DNA from: Agromyces sp. LHK192
GTDB taxonomy: Bacteria; Actinomycetota; Actinomycetes; Actinomycetales; Microbacteriaceae
Direction of reading: 5' to 3'
Length of the DNA: 64,000 nt
NCBI RefSeq assembly: GCF_004006235.1
Contig: NZ_CP034753.1
Coordinates: 1,488,001 to 1,552,000 of the forward strand
Both the position numbers and the translations under genes were made by a program. Every line of letters starts with the position of its first letter. The first letter of the stretch is position 1. The notes below the pieces were generated by a model. It had not been told where the DNA came from and did no database searches. It worked only from the letters and a program-made list of their open reading frames with translations. Shown here piece after piece: positions 46,583 to 56,330 of the stretch.

Positions 46583-46669
46583 CGCCGGCCCCCACTCACC
46601 GGCGTCCTGCGCCGCGACATACACATATCAGTAGCTGTACGAGCGGTACAGGAACAGGGCCTCGGCCCT
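46581..46669 (+). other. Three hairpins in the atpH-atpA spacer
   Basis: GACGCCGG (46581-46588) pairs with CCGGCGTC (46599-46606). CTGTAC (46635-46640) pairs with GTACAG (46646-46651). AGGGC (46656-46660) pairs with GCCCT (46665-46669) around CTCG. The last ends about 5 nt before the atpA ribosome site AAAAGGAA. The spacer is much longer than the others in this operon. Possible mRNA processing or translation control. Confidence 0.5.
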
Positions 46670-46686
46670 CAGAAAAGGAAATGGCA

Positions 46687-48327
46687 ATGGCAGAACTCTC
46701 CATCAGCCCCGACGAGATCCGTTCGGCTCTCTCGGAGTTCGCCCGGGACTACGAGCCGGGCGCGGCCCAGAAGACCGAGGTCGGGTACGTCACCGACGCC
46801 GCCGACGGCATCGCGCACGTCGAGGGCCTCCCCTCGGTCATGGCGAACGAGCTCGTGCGCTTCGCGGACGGAACGCTCGGCCTCGCCCTGAACCTCGAAG
46901 AGGACGAGATCGGCGTCGTCGTGCTCGGCGAGTTCACCGGCATCGAAGAGGGCATGGAGGTGACCCGCACGGGCGAGGTCCTCTCCGTCCCCGTCGGCGA
47001 GGGGTACCTCGGCCGCGTCGTCGACCCGCTCGGCAACCCGATCGACGGCCTCGGCGAGATCGCCGGCATCGAGGGTCGCCGTGCGCTCGAGCTCCAGGCC
47101 CCCGGCGTCATGCAGCGCAAGTCGGTGCACGAGCCGCTGCAGACCGGCATCAAGGCCATCGACGCGATGATCCCGGTCGGCCGCGGCCAGCGCCAGCTCA
47201 TCATCGGCGACCGCCAGACCGGCAAGACCGCGATCGCGATCGACACGATCATCAACCAGAAGGCCAACTGGGAGTCGGGCGACCCGACCAAGCAGGTCCG
47301 CTGCATCTACGTCGCGATCGGCCAGAAGGGCTCGACCATCGCCTCGGTGAAGGGCGCCCTGGAAGACGCGGGTGCGATGGAGTACACCACCATCGTCGCT
47401 GCCCCGGCCTCCGACCCCGCCGGTTTCAAGTACCTCGCGCCGTACACCGGCTCGGCCATCGGCCAGCACTGGATGTACGACTCGAAGCACGTCCTGATCA
47501 TCTTCGACGACCTGTCGAAGCAGGCCGAGGCCTACCGTGCCGTGTCGCTGCTGCTGCGTCGTCCGCCGGGCCGCGAGGCGTACCCCGGCGACGTCTTCTA
47601 CCTGCACTCGCGTCTGCTCGAGCGTTGCGCGAAGCTGTCCGACGAGCTCGGCGCCGGATCGATGACGGGTCTGCCGATCATCGAGACCAAGGCGAACGAC
47701 GTCTCGGCGTACATCCCGACCAACGTGATCTCGATCACCGACGGCCAGATCTTCCTCCAGTCCGACCTCTTCAACGCGAACCAGCGTCCCGCGGTCGACG
47801 TCGGCATCTCGGTCTCCCGAGTCGGCGGCGACGCCCAGGTGAAGTCGATCAAGAAGGTGTCCGGCACGCTCAAGCTCGAGCTCGCGCAGTACCGCTCGCT
47901 CGAGGCGTTCGCGATGTTCGCGTCCGACCTCGATGCAGCCTCGCGTCGTCAGCTCGCCCGCGGTGCGCGCCTGACCGAGCTGCTCAAGCAGCCGCAGTAC
48001 TCGCCCTACCCCGTCGAGGACCAGGTCGTCTCGATCTGGGCCGGCACGAACGGCAAGCTCGACGAGGTCCCGGTCGAGGACATCCTGCGCTTCGAGCGCG
48101 AGCTCCTCGACTACCTCGGTCGCAACACGAACGTCCTGAACGAGCTCCGCGAGACCAACGTCCTGAGCGACGAGAACGTCGCGACGCTCGAGGCCGAGAT
48201 CGACAAGTTCAAGCTGGAGTTCCAGACCGGCGAGGGCAAGCCGCTCGCCTCGGTCGGCTCGGAGCAGTTCGAGGCCATCGCCGAGGAAGACGTCAACCAG
48301 GAGAAGATCGTCAAGGGTCGCCGCTAG
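46687..48327 (+). CDS. atpA: ATP synthase F1 subunit alpha
   Basis: Non-catalytic nucleotide-binding subunit of the F1 head, 546 residues. P-loop [11 protein letters not shown], the [13 protein letters not shown] region, and [11 protein letters not shown] are typical; the arginine finger lies in the conserved [10 protein letters not shown] stretch. ATG 46687 has AAGG 8 nt upstream; an earlier ATG at 46681 is only 2-3 nt from it. The C-terminal part after about 500 is a charged helix of normal actinobacterial length. Confidence 0.96.
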   Translation: MAELSISPDEIRSALSEFARDYEPGAAQKTEVGYVTDAADGIAHVEGLPSVMANELVRFADGTLGLALNLEEDEIGVVVLGEFTGIEEGMEVTRTGEVLSVPVGEGYLGRVVDPLGNPIDGLGEIAGIEGRRALELQAPGVMQRKSVHEPLQTGIKAIDAMIPVGRGQRQLIIGDRQTGKTAIAIDTIINQKANWESGDPTKQVRCIYVAIGQKGSTIASVKGALEDAGAMEYTTIVAAPASDPAGFKYLAPYTGSAIGQHWMYDSKHVLIIFDDLSKQAEAYRAVSLLLRRPPGREAYPGDVFYLHSRLLERCAKLSDELGAGSMTGLPIIETKANDVSAYIPTNVISITDGQIFLQSDLFNANQRPAVDVGISVSRVGGDAQVKSIKKVSGTLKLELAQYRSLEAFAMFASDLDAASRRQLARGARLTELLKQPQYSPYPVEDQVVSIWAGTNGKLDEVPVEDILRFERELLDYLGRNTNVLNELRETNVLSDENVATLEAEIDKFKLEFQTGEGKPLASVGSEQFEAIAEEDVNQEKIVKGRR

Positions 48328-48375
48328 GCGATCCTGGACGAGCTGAACCTCGGACGTTAGGGATACAGGAGAGAC

Positions 48376-49272
48376 ATGGGAGCGCAACTTCGGGTCTACC
48401 GGCAGAAGATCAAGTCTGCCCAGACGACGAAGAAGATCACGAAGGCGATGGAGCTCATCGCCGCCTCGCGCATCCAGAAGGCGCAGGCCCGGGTCGCGTC
48501 GACGACGCCGTACTCGCGTGCCATCACCCGTGCCGTCTCGGCGGTGGCGACGTACTCCAACGTGGAGCACGTCCTCACGACGGAGCCGGAGACCATCGAG
48601 CGCGCGGCTGTCGTGATCCTCACGTCGGACCGCGGCTTGGCGGGCGCGTTCAACTCGCAGGTGCTTCGCGAGGCGGAGGAGCTCAGCGAACTGCTCCGTT
48701 CGCAGGGCAAGGAGGTCGTGTACTTCCTCGTCGGGCGCAAGGCGGTCGGATACTTCCAGTTCCGTCGCCGCGACTCCGAGCGCCAGTGGACCGGCAGCAG
48801 CGAGAACCCAGAGTTCGAGCTCGCGAAGGACATCGCCGAGGCCGTCCTCGAGGCGTTCCTGCGCGACGCGGCCGACGGCGGCGTCGACGAGATCCACGTG
48901 GTCTACAACAAGTTCGTCAGCATGATGACGCAGACCCCGGAGGTCGTGCGCCTGCTGCCGCTCGAAGTCGTCGAGGGCGTCGAGGAGCCGGACGCGACCG
49001 TCCAGCCCCTCTACGAGTTCGAGCCCGACGTCGAGACGGTGCTGGACTCGCTGCTGCCGGTGTACATCGAGAGCCGCATCTTCAACGCGCTTCTGCAGTC
49101 CGCCGCAGCGAAGCACGCGGCGACGCAGAAGGCCATGAAGTCGGCCTCGGACAACGCCGACAAGCTCATCACCGACTACACGCGTCTTGCGAACGAGGCG
49201 CGCCAGGCCGAGATCACCCAGCAGATCGCCGAGATCGTGGGCGGCGCCGACGCGCTCGTCACCAAGAAGTAA
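48376..49272 (+). CDS. atpG: ATP synthase F1 subunit gamma
   Basis: Central rotor shaft, 298 residues. The N-terminal helix with [20 protein letters not shown] and the C-terminal helix [29 protein letters not shown] form the antiparallel coiled coil; the middle Rossmann-like part has [13 protein letters not shown]. Start ATG 48376 has ACAGGAGAG 6 nt upstream. It lies between atpA and atpD in the standard order. Confidence 0.95.
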   Translation: MGAQLRVYRQKIKSAQTTKKITKAMELIAASRIQKAQARVASTTPYSRAITRAVSAVATYSNVEHVLTTEPETIERAAVVILTSDRGLAGAFNSQVLREAEELSELLRSQGKEVVYFLVGRKAVGYFQFRRRDSERQWTGSSENPEFELAKDIAEAVLEAFLRDAADGGVDEIHVVYNKFVSMMTQTPEVVRLLPLEVVEGVEEPDATVQPLYEFEPDVETVLDSLLPVYIESRIFNALLQSAAAKHAATQKAMKSASDNADKLITDYTRLANEARQAEITQQIAEIVGGADALVTKK

Positions 49273-50754
<1,482 letters not shown>

Positions 50755-50756
50755 AC

Positions 50757-51017
50757 ATGGCCGCCCTCAACGTGAGCGTCGTCTCGGCGGACCGCGAGGT
50801 CTGGTCGGGCGAGGCGACCATGGTGGTGGCGCGCACCGTCGAAGGCGAGATCGGCATCCTGCCGGGTCACGAGCCGATGCTCGCGATCCTCGCCGGCGGC
50901 GAGGTGCGCGTCACCCTGCCCGGCGGCGAGAAGATCGCCGCCACGGCGGAGGACGGCTTCCTGTCGGTCCAGTCCGACTCCGTACAGGTCGTCGCCTCGC
51001 GCGCCGCACTGGCGTAA
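50757..51017 (+). CDS. atpC: ATP synthase F1 subunit epsilon, short form
   Basis: 86 residues only. The N-terminal beta-sandwich is complete (LNVSVVSADREVWSGEA, GEIGILPGHEPMLAIL, GGEVRV, GFLSVQSDSVQVVA). The protein ends at the last beta strand: the C-terminal two-helix domain that in other bacteria inhibits ATP hydrolysis is missing (E. coli epsilon has about 139 residues, mycobacterial 121). The stop is followed by an unrelated gene after 10 bp, so nothing suggests a frameshift that split it off. ATG 50757 has AGGAG 11 nt upstream. Confidence 0.92.
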   Translation: MAALNVSVVSADREVWSGEATMVVARTVEGEIGILPGHEPMLAILAGGEVRVTLPGGEKIAATAEDGFLSVQSDSVQVVASRAALA

Positions 51018-51027
51018 CGGGTCGCGG

Positions 51028-51600
51028 ATGCCGGGGGAGCAGCCGATCGACCGCCAGTTCGGTGACCTGAGCGTCACCCAACTCATCGTGATGGCCGGGC
51101 TGCCGGGTGCGGGCAAGTCGACGATCGGAGAGATCGTCGGCGCCCGCCTCGGCGCCACGGTCGTCTCCGTCGACCCGATCGAGTCGGCGATCCTGCGTGC
51201 CGGCATCGCCGTCGATCAGCCGACCGGCCTCGCAGCCTACCTCGTCGCGGAGGAGATCGCGCGGAAGGAACTCGCGGCCGGCCGCACCGTCATCGTCGAT
51301 GCGGTCAACGCCGGAGAGGCCGCGAGACTGCAGTGGCGCGACCTCGCCGAGGAGACCGATGCGCGTCTGCGCGTCGTCGAGGTGGTGTGCTCGGACGAGC
51401 GTCTCCATCGGGCACGGCTCGAGAAGCGCGAGCGTGGGCTTCCGCATCTGGAGGAGACGACCTGGCGCGCGGTCGAGCAGAGCCTCGAGGGGTACGCGGC
51501 GTGGATCGGCCCCTGCGCGGCGCTGCCGCGCATCACCATCGACAGCGTCGGATCCCTGGGCGAGAACGTCGACACCGCCCTCGCGTTCATCGGCTCGTAG
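51028..51600 (+). CDS. P-loop small-molecule/nucleotide kinase-like protein
   Basis: 190 residues, AAA_33/zeta-toxin-like kinase fold. Walker A is AGLPGAGKST near residue 23. The Walker B / substrate region has VIVDAVNAG, and the lid shows RLHRARLEKRERGLP. Such proteins phosphorylate small molecules, nucleosides or tRNA ends; the substrate cannot be told. It starts 10 bp after atpC and overlaps yaaA by one base, so it is part of a run atpC-kinase-yaaA, possibly carried by read-through from the atp operon. Confidence 0.75.
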   Translation: MPGEQPIDRQFGDLSVTQLIVMAGLPGAGKSTIGEIVGARLGATVVSVDPIESAILRAGIAVDQPTGLAAYLVAEEIARKELAAGRTVIVDAVNAGEAARLQWRDLAEETDARLRVVEVVCSDERLHRARLEKRERGLPHLEETTWRAVEQSLEGYAAWIGPCAALPRITIDSVGSLGENVDTALAFIGS

Positions 51601-52373
51601 TGCTGATCCTGCTGCCTCCGTCGGAGACGAAGCGGGACGGCGGGCGAGATCGGACGTCGGCCGTGTTCGGATCGATGTCGTTCGGCGCGCTCGAATCGGT
51701 ACGTGAAGGACTGGTCGACGACGTCGTCGCGTTCGCGGCCGATCCCGGCGCGATGATGCGCGGGCTGAAGCTCGGGCCACGGCTCGCCGCCGAGGTCGAT
51801 CGGAACGCGGCGCTCCGCACCGCGCCGGTGATGCCGGCGCTCGATCGGTACACCGGGGTGCTCTACGACGCGTTGGACGCCCCGTCGCTGGATGCCGAGG
51901 CGCGGGAGTTCGCGCGGGACTCGGTCGCGGTGCACTCGGCGCTCTTCGGCCTCGTCGGCGCGATGGACGAGATCCCCGCGTATCGGCTCTCGCACGACTC
52001 TCGGATTCCCGGCGCGCGGCTCAAGGCACGTTGGCGTGCGGTGATCGCCGAGGCGCTGCAGGCCTTCGACGGGCTCGTCGTCGACCTCCGCTCGGAAGGC
52101 TACGTCGACCTCGGACCGGCGCCGGCCCGAGACGACTCGGTGTTCCTTCGTGTGGTGGCAGAGGACGGAACCGGCCGACGCCGCGCCCTGAATCACTTCA
52201 ACAAGCGGGCGAAGGGGCTCTTCACGCGGGCCCTGCTCCTCGATCGCCCGTCGCTGGGGGGCACCGCGGATCTGCTCGCGTGGTCGGCCGAACACGGGTT
52301 CCGGCTCGACGCGGATGGTCGGGGAGAACGGTCTTCGGCGACGAAGCCCGCCGAACTGGAGTTGGTGGCCTGA
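51600..52373 (+). CDS. yaaA: YaaA family peroxide-response protein (UPF0246)
   Basis: 257 residues. The family start MLILLPPSETKR, then PALDRYTGVLYDAL, FGLVGAMDEIPAYRLS and the C-terminal NHFNKRAKGLFTRALL are all recognised. E. coli YaaA lowers free iron during H2O2 stress and binds DNA with a fold like helix-hairpin-helix proteins; the same role here is inferred. The GTG at 51600 shares its G with the previous TAG. Confidence 0.87.
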   Translation: MLILLPPSETKRDGGRDRTSAVFGSMSFGALESVREGLVDDVVAFAADPGAMMRGLKLGPRLAAEVDRNAALRTAPVMPALDRYTGVLYDALDAPSLDAEAREFARDSVAVHSALFGLVGAMDEIPAYRLSHDSRIPGARLKARWRAVIAEALQAFDGLVVDLRSEGYVDLGPAPARDDSVFLRVVAEDGTGRRRALNHFNKRAKGLFTRALLLDRPSLGGTADLLAWSAEHGFRLDADGRGERSSATKPAELELVA

Positions 52374-52375
52374 CG

Positions 52376-52390
52376 CCGTCGTTTCGACGG
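52376..52390. terminator. Short hairpin between yaaA and tag
   Basis: 6-bp perfect stem CCGTCG/CGACGG with loop TTT in the 27-bp gap between two convergent stops. Confidence 0.4.
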
Positions 52391-52400
52391 ACTGGGGCGG

Positions 52401-52991
52401 TCAGCGATCGCTCGCGCGGAAGCATCCGACGAGGTGGTCGTCGACCATGCCGCAGGCCTGCATGAGGGCGTACATCGTCGTCGGCCCGACGAACCGGTAT
52501 CCGCGCTGTCGGAGTGCGCGGCTCATCGCCGTGGATTCTGCGGTGACTGCCGGGACCTCCGCGAACGAAGTCGGCCGCGCAGCGCGGTGTTCCGGAGCGA
52601 AGCCCCACAGGAACGCGTCGAGCGGTTCATCGAGCGCGAGGGTCGCCCTGGCGTTCGCGATGGTGGCCTCGATCTTGCCTCGGTGCCGGATGATGCGCTC
52701 GTCGCTGAGGAGTCGTTCGACGTCATCGGCGGTCATGCCGGCGACGCGGTCCACGTCGAACCCGTGGAACACCTCCCGGAACGCGGGCCGCCGCCGAAGG
52801 ATCGTGATCCACGAGAGCCCCGCCTGGAAGCCTTCGAGGCAGAGCTTCTCGAACAGGCGGGTCGGGTCGTGCTGCGGGCGACCCCATTCCTCGTCGTGGT
52901 AACGCCGGTACTCGGGGTCGGAGGCGCCCCAGCCGCACCTCGCGAGGCCGTCGTCGCCGACGACGAGTTCGGGCCTCGGAAGGGGACTCAC
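52401..52991 (-). CDS. tag: DNA-3-methyladenine glycosylase I
   Basis: Excises 3-methyladenine from alkylated DNA, 196 residues. The N-terminal ARCGWGASDPEYRRYHDEEWGRP, with its Cys and His, is the Tag zinc region; FEKLCLEGFQAGLSWITILRRRPAFREVF contains the helix-hairpin-helix core, and VGCFR lies near the end. The GTG at 52991 overlaps the stop of the alkyltransferase gene (GTGA), so the two repair enzymes are co-translated. The ORF can be extended to 53210, but that part overlaps the upstream gene. Confidence 0.93.
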   Translation of the reverse strand: MSPLPRPELVVGDDGLARCGWGASDPEYRRYHDEEWGRPQHDPTRLFEKLCLEGFQAGLSWITILRRRPAFREVFHGFDVDRVAGMTADDVERLLSDERIIRHRGKIEATIANARATLALDEPLDAFLWGFAPEHRAARPTSFAEVPAVTAESTAMSRALRQRGYRFVGPTTMYALMQACGMVDDHLVGCFRASDR

Positions 52992-53479
52992 GCGGCGAAT
53001 CCGATCGCCTCGTGGCCGAGGAGCCACTGCTTCGTGGGGATGCCCTCGCCCCCCGAATAGCCCGTGATCCGACCGTCGCCGGCGAGCACTCGATGACAGC
53101 CGATGATGATCGGAACGGGGTTCGCACCGACGGCGCCGCCGATCGCCCGGGCGGCACCCGGGCGTCCGACCGCGGCGGCGAGGGAGCCGTAGCTGGTGGC
53201 CTCGCCCCATCCCAGTCGTCCGAGTTCGGCCCAGACCGCCTGCTGGAACGGGGTACCGGTCAGGCGGACCGGGAGGTCGAAGGTCGTGCGGGAACCGGCG
53301 AAGTACTCGTCGAGTTGAGCCACGGCGTCGTCGAGCACGGCACAGGTGCGCGGGGGGACCTCGTCGTGAGGGAGGTGGCCGTCGCGCTCGATGCTCAGTC
53401 CGGTCACGGCGTCACCGTCGGAGAGCACCTCGATGCGCCCGATCGGGCTTTGGATTCGGGTGAGATACACGTCGCTCAT
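52988..53479 (-). CDS. ogt: Methylated-DNA-[protein]-cysteine S-methyltransferase
   Basis: Direct reversal of O6-alkylguanine in DNA, 163 residues. The helix-turn-helix FQQAVWAELGRLGWGEATSYGSLA and the arginine finger region RAIGGAVGANPVPI are conserved. The acceptor cysteine is in IGCHRV (Cys about 128); the usual motif is PCHRV, so Pro is replaced by Gly. ATG 53479 has TACGCT exactly 6 nt upstream, so the message is probably leaderless. The stop overlaps the tag GTG. Repair of alkylation damage is thus handled by a two-gene unit. Confidence 0.92.
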   Translation of the reverse strand: MSDVYLTRIQSPIGRIEVLSDGDAVTGLSIERDGHLPHDEVPPRTCAVLDDAVAQLDEYFAGSRTTFDLPVRLTGTPFQQAVWAELGRLGWGEATSYGSLAAAVGRPGAARAIGGAVGANPVPIIIGCHRVLAGDGRITGYSGGEGIPTKQWLLGHEAIGFAA

Positions 53480-53485
53480 GCTTCG

Positions 53486-53491
53486 AGCGTA
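53486..53491 (-). promoter_or_regulatory. -10 of the ogt-tag unit
   Basis: Minus-strand TACGCT, 6 nt before ATG 53479. The 200-bp gap to 53679 otherwise shows no gene and no clear promoter for the plus-strand gene. Confidence 0.45.
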
Positions 53492-53679
53492 ATCAGCCGC
53501 GCCGACACCGGCTCGCGGAATTCGGACATCGGTGCGCGCCCGAAGCGTCGACCGGATGTGGAGGGCCGGTCGGCCGATGCGGTGCGACCGGCTCTGCACC
53601 TCGTACCACGTGCCCCGACCGTCTCACCTGTGACCGATTCGCCGGTTCCGGCGCGGCCGGTTGGTCCAGCCTGCCGAGC

Positions 53680-54906
53680 ATGACCTCGATCATCCGCGCT
53701 GAATCCGCGCACGATTTCCTCGCCATGCTGCCGACCCTCGCGGGCTATCGGCCCGAGCGCTCGCTCGTCTGGGTCGCGTTCCGCGGGAACCGCACCGCGG
53801 GAGTCATCCGATTCGACCTTCCGCGCCGCGCGGCCGACCGGGATCGGCTCGTCGCTGCAGGGATCGGCATGCTCTGCCGGCTGGCCGGCGTCGACGCCGT
53901 GGTGCCGGTCGCGTACACGAGCGACCCGTATGCGGGACGTCGCGGCGCCGGCACGACGAACCTGTTGCGGCTCGCAGTGCGGCGGGCGGAGGAGGCCGGA
54001 TTCCTCGTGCGCGACGCGCTGCACGTCGCCCGTGACGCCTGGGCGTCGGTCCTCGATGCCGGACCGTGTGCGACCGGCATGCCGCTCGAACTCATCGAGC
54101 GCAGTCCGGTCGCCCTCGCGCACGGTGACCACGACCTCGGCGACGGTCCGACGGGATTCCACCGGCTGCCCGAGGCGGATCCCGAGCAGGTCGAACGGGT
54201 CGGCGCGATCCTCGCGCGGCTGCGCGGCGGGTTCACCGCAGCCGGGACACCGCGGGCAGCCGCGGATTCATCGGCCGCGATCGCTTCGCTCGCCGACGAG
54301 CTCGAGGGTCTCGGGTGGCGAACCGATCCGGTCGAGTTCATCGAGTTCGTCGTCGCCGTCCCGGACGACGCCGCGGACCGGACCCGGGAGCTCGCGTGGC
54401 TTGCACACCTGGCCGCCCTGCCGGTCTACCGGGACGCCATGATGCTGCAGGTCGCGTTCGGGCGCATCGTCGGCGAACGCGCGCTCGACGACTGGGGTCC
54501 GGCCATCGATCCGACCGTCGGCGAGATGCTCGCCGAACTCCTGCTCGGCCGGTCGTCGCGGCGACCCGACGTCGAGCGGGTCGAACGCGGCATCGCGTTC
54601 GCGCTGCGCGCGGCCGTAACGGTCTCCGACGCCCATCGCGCGGGCGTGCTCTGCATGGCCGGCTGGCTCAGCTGGACGCTCGGGCGCGGATCCGCGGCCG
54701 CCGACCTCTTCGAGCGGGCGCTCGACGCCGATCCGTCGCAGGGGATGGCGCGCCTGCTGCTCGAGCACCTGGGCGCGGGAGCCTTCCCCGACTGGGCCTT
54801 CACCGAACCGCAGGCGGCCGGCGACGCGGAGCATGGTATCGCGGGAGACGCCTTCCGCGACGTGCCGTTCAGTGCCCGACGAGCGGAGCGAGGGCCTTCG
54901 CGATGA
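53680..54906 (+). CDS. DUF4192 family protein
   Basis: 408 residues, soluble, of an actinobacterial family of unknown function. Family features are the start with a short phrase on FLAMLPTLAGYRPERSLVWVAF, the DAVVPVAYTSDP segment, and a long helical second half that resembles repeat-type helices near RAAVTVSDAHRAGVLCMAGWLSWTLGRGSAA and ALDADPSQGMARLL. No catalytic motif is evident. The 3' end overlaps the convergent FAD gene by 38 bp. No ribosome site is clear at ATG 53680. Confidence 0.8.
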   Translation: MTSIIRAESAHDFLAMLPTLAGYRPERSLVWVAFRGNRTAGVIRFDLPRRAADRDRLVAAGIGMLCRLAGVDAVVPVAYTSDPYAGRRGAGTTNLLRLAVRRAEEAGFLVRDALHVARDAWASVLDAGPCATGMPLELIERSPVALAHGDHDLGDGPTGFHRLPEADPEQVERVGAILARLRGGFTAAGTPRAAADSSAAIASLADELEGLGWRTDPVEFIEFVVAVPDDAADRTRELAWLAHLAALPVYRDAMMLQVAFGRIVGERALDDWGPAIDPTVGEMLAELLLGRSSRRPDVERVERGIAFALRAAVTVSDAHRAGVLCMAGWLSWTLGRGSAAADLFERALDADPSQGMARLLLEHLGAGAFPDWAFTEPQAAGDAEHGIAGDAFRDVPFSARRAERGPSR

Positions 54907-56329
54907 TCGACGGGCGCCCCGTGAGGTGTTCCTCGGCGTCCGCGAACCCCATGCCGAGGACGCCGAGGTTGGCTCCGGCGAAGCGCAGGGGCTCGGGCTC
55001 CCACAGCGGTGATCGGTGATTCGCCCACGGCAGCCGGGTGAGATCGGTGTCGCGACCCAGCATCAGGTCGGCGAGGGTTCGACCGGCGAGGTTGGTCGTC
55101 GAGAGCCCGTCACCCACGTACCCGCCCGCGAATCCCACGCCGGTGCGCGGATTGAAGCTCGCGGTCGCGTGCCAGTCACGGGCGACGCCGAGCGGCCCGC
55201 CCCATCGGTGCGTGACCCGGGCGTCGCCCACAGCCGGGAAGAGTTCCCCGAGGGTCGCGCGCAGGTGCGCGAACACACGGTCGTCGTGCTCGAGTTCGGG
55301 CGCGACCCGACTGCCCCAGTGGTATCGCGCGCCGCGACCGCCGAACGCGAATCGGTTGTCGGCGGTGCGCTGGCCGTACACGAGGAGGTGGCGGTAGTCG
55401 CTGAACGTCTGCCCGTGGTCGATGCCGATCTCCTCCCAGACCTCGTCGGACAGGGGCTCCGTCGCGATCATCAGGGAGTAGATGGGCAGGATGCGTCGGC
55501 GAACGCGCGGCAGTTGCGAGCCGTATCCCTCGGTCGCGACGATGATCTGCCGGGCCGAGACGGTGCCGGTCGCGTCGCTGCCGTCGAGCGCCCGGAAGCG
55601 CACCCGACCCGCCGACCAGTCGAGCACCTCGGTCCGTTCGAAGATCGCGACGCCGAGGGCCTCGACGGTTCGGGCGAGGCCTCGGACGAGCTTCGCGGGA
55701 TGCACCCGCGCGCACGCGGGGTCGAAGACCGCCGCGGGCGTCTGGTCGTCCAGTCCGGCGACGCCGAACCTGCGGCCGATGGTCGCCTGGTCCCAGTACT
55801 CGAGCCGGTCGATGCCGTACTGCGCAGCCTCCGCGACATCCGACTGGGCGCTTCGTCGCTGGACGTCGGTTCGCGCGAAGAGCAGCGTGCCGCCGGCCTC
55901 GAAATCGCAATCGATCCCTTCGGACGCGGTGACCCGTCGGATCTCGTCGACCGTGTCGACCATCGCACGCCGCATCGCCACGGCCGCGTCCCACCCGTGC
56001 TCGCGCTCGAGGGATGCCGCGGAGCGCGGGAACAGGGCCGAGCACCACCCGCCGTTGCGACCGGATGCCCCGAATCCGGCGATCTCCTTCTCGAGGACCG
56101 CGATGCGCAGGCCCGGGTCGGCCTTCGCGAGGCTGTACGCCGTCCACAGGGCGGTCAGGCCCCCGCCGATCAGGCAGACGTCGAACCAGGCGTCGGCCGT
56201 CAGCGAGGCTCGGGGGCGCAGCGGATCGACACCGCTCGCCGCGAGGTCGTCGAGCCAGAAACTCGCTCGGCGGTACCTCGCGGAGTCGTCCGATTCGGTT
56301 CCGAGGTCCCGGCGCTGCGACCGCTCCAT
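54869..56329 (-). CDS. FAD-dependent amine/amino-acid oxidoreductase (PuuB/DAO type)
   Basis: 486 residues. The FAD site is DVCLIGGGLTALWTAYSLA followed by EKEIAGFGASGRNGGWCS, the DAO-family arrangement. FAGGYVGDGLSTTNLAGR lies near the C-terminus. It resembles gamma-glutamylputrescine oxidases and related enzymes, and it is 1 bp from the class III aminotransferase gene. Substrate is therefore probably a diamine or its derivative, by context. The start at ATG 56329 lies one base after the aminotransferase stop. The 3' end overlaps the convergent DUF4192 gene. Confidence 0.83.
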   Translation of the reverse strand: MERSQRRDLGTESDDSARYRRASFWLDDLAASGVDPLRPRASLTADAWFDVCLIGGGLTALWTAYSLAKADPGLRIAVLEKEIAGFGASGRNGGWCSALFPRSAASLEREHGWDAAVAMRRAMVDTVDEIRRVTASEGIDCDFEAGGTLLFARTDVQRRSAQSDVAEAAQYGIDRLEYWDQATIGRRFGVAGLDDQTPAAVFDPACARVHPAKLVRGLARTVEALGVAIFERTEVLDWSAGRVRFRALDGSDATGTVSARQIIVATEGYGSQLPRVRRRILPIYSLMIATEPLSDEVWEEIGIDHGQTFSDYRHLLVYGQRTADNRFAFGGRGARYHWGSRVAPELEHDDRVFAHLRATLGELFPAVGDARVTHRWGGPLGVARDWHATASFNPRTGVGFAGGYVGDGLSTTNLAGRTLADLMLGRDTDLTRLPWANHRSPLWEPEPLRFAGANLGVLGMGFADAEEHLTGRPSIIAKALAPLVGH

Positions 56330-56330
56330 C

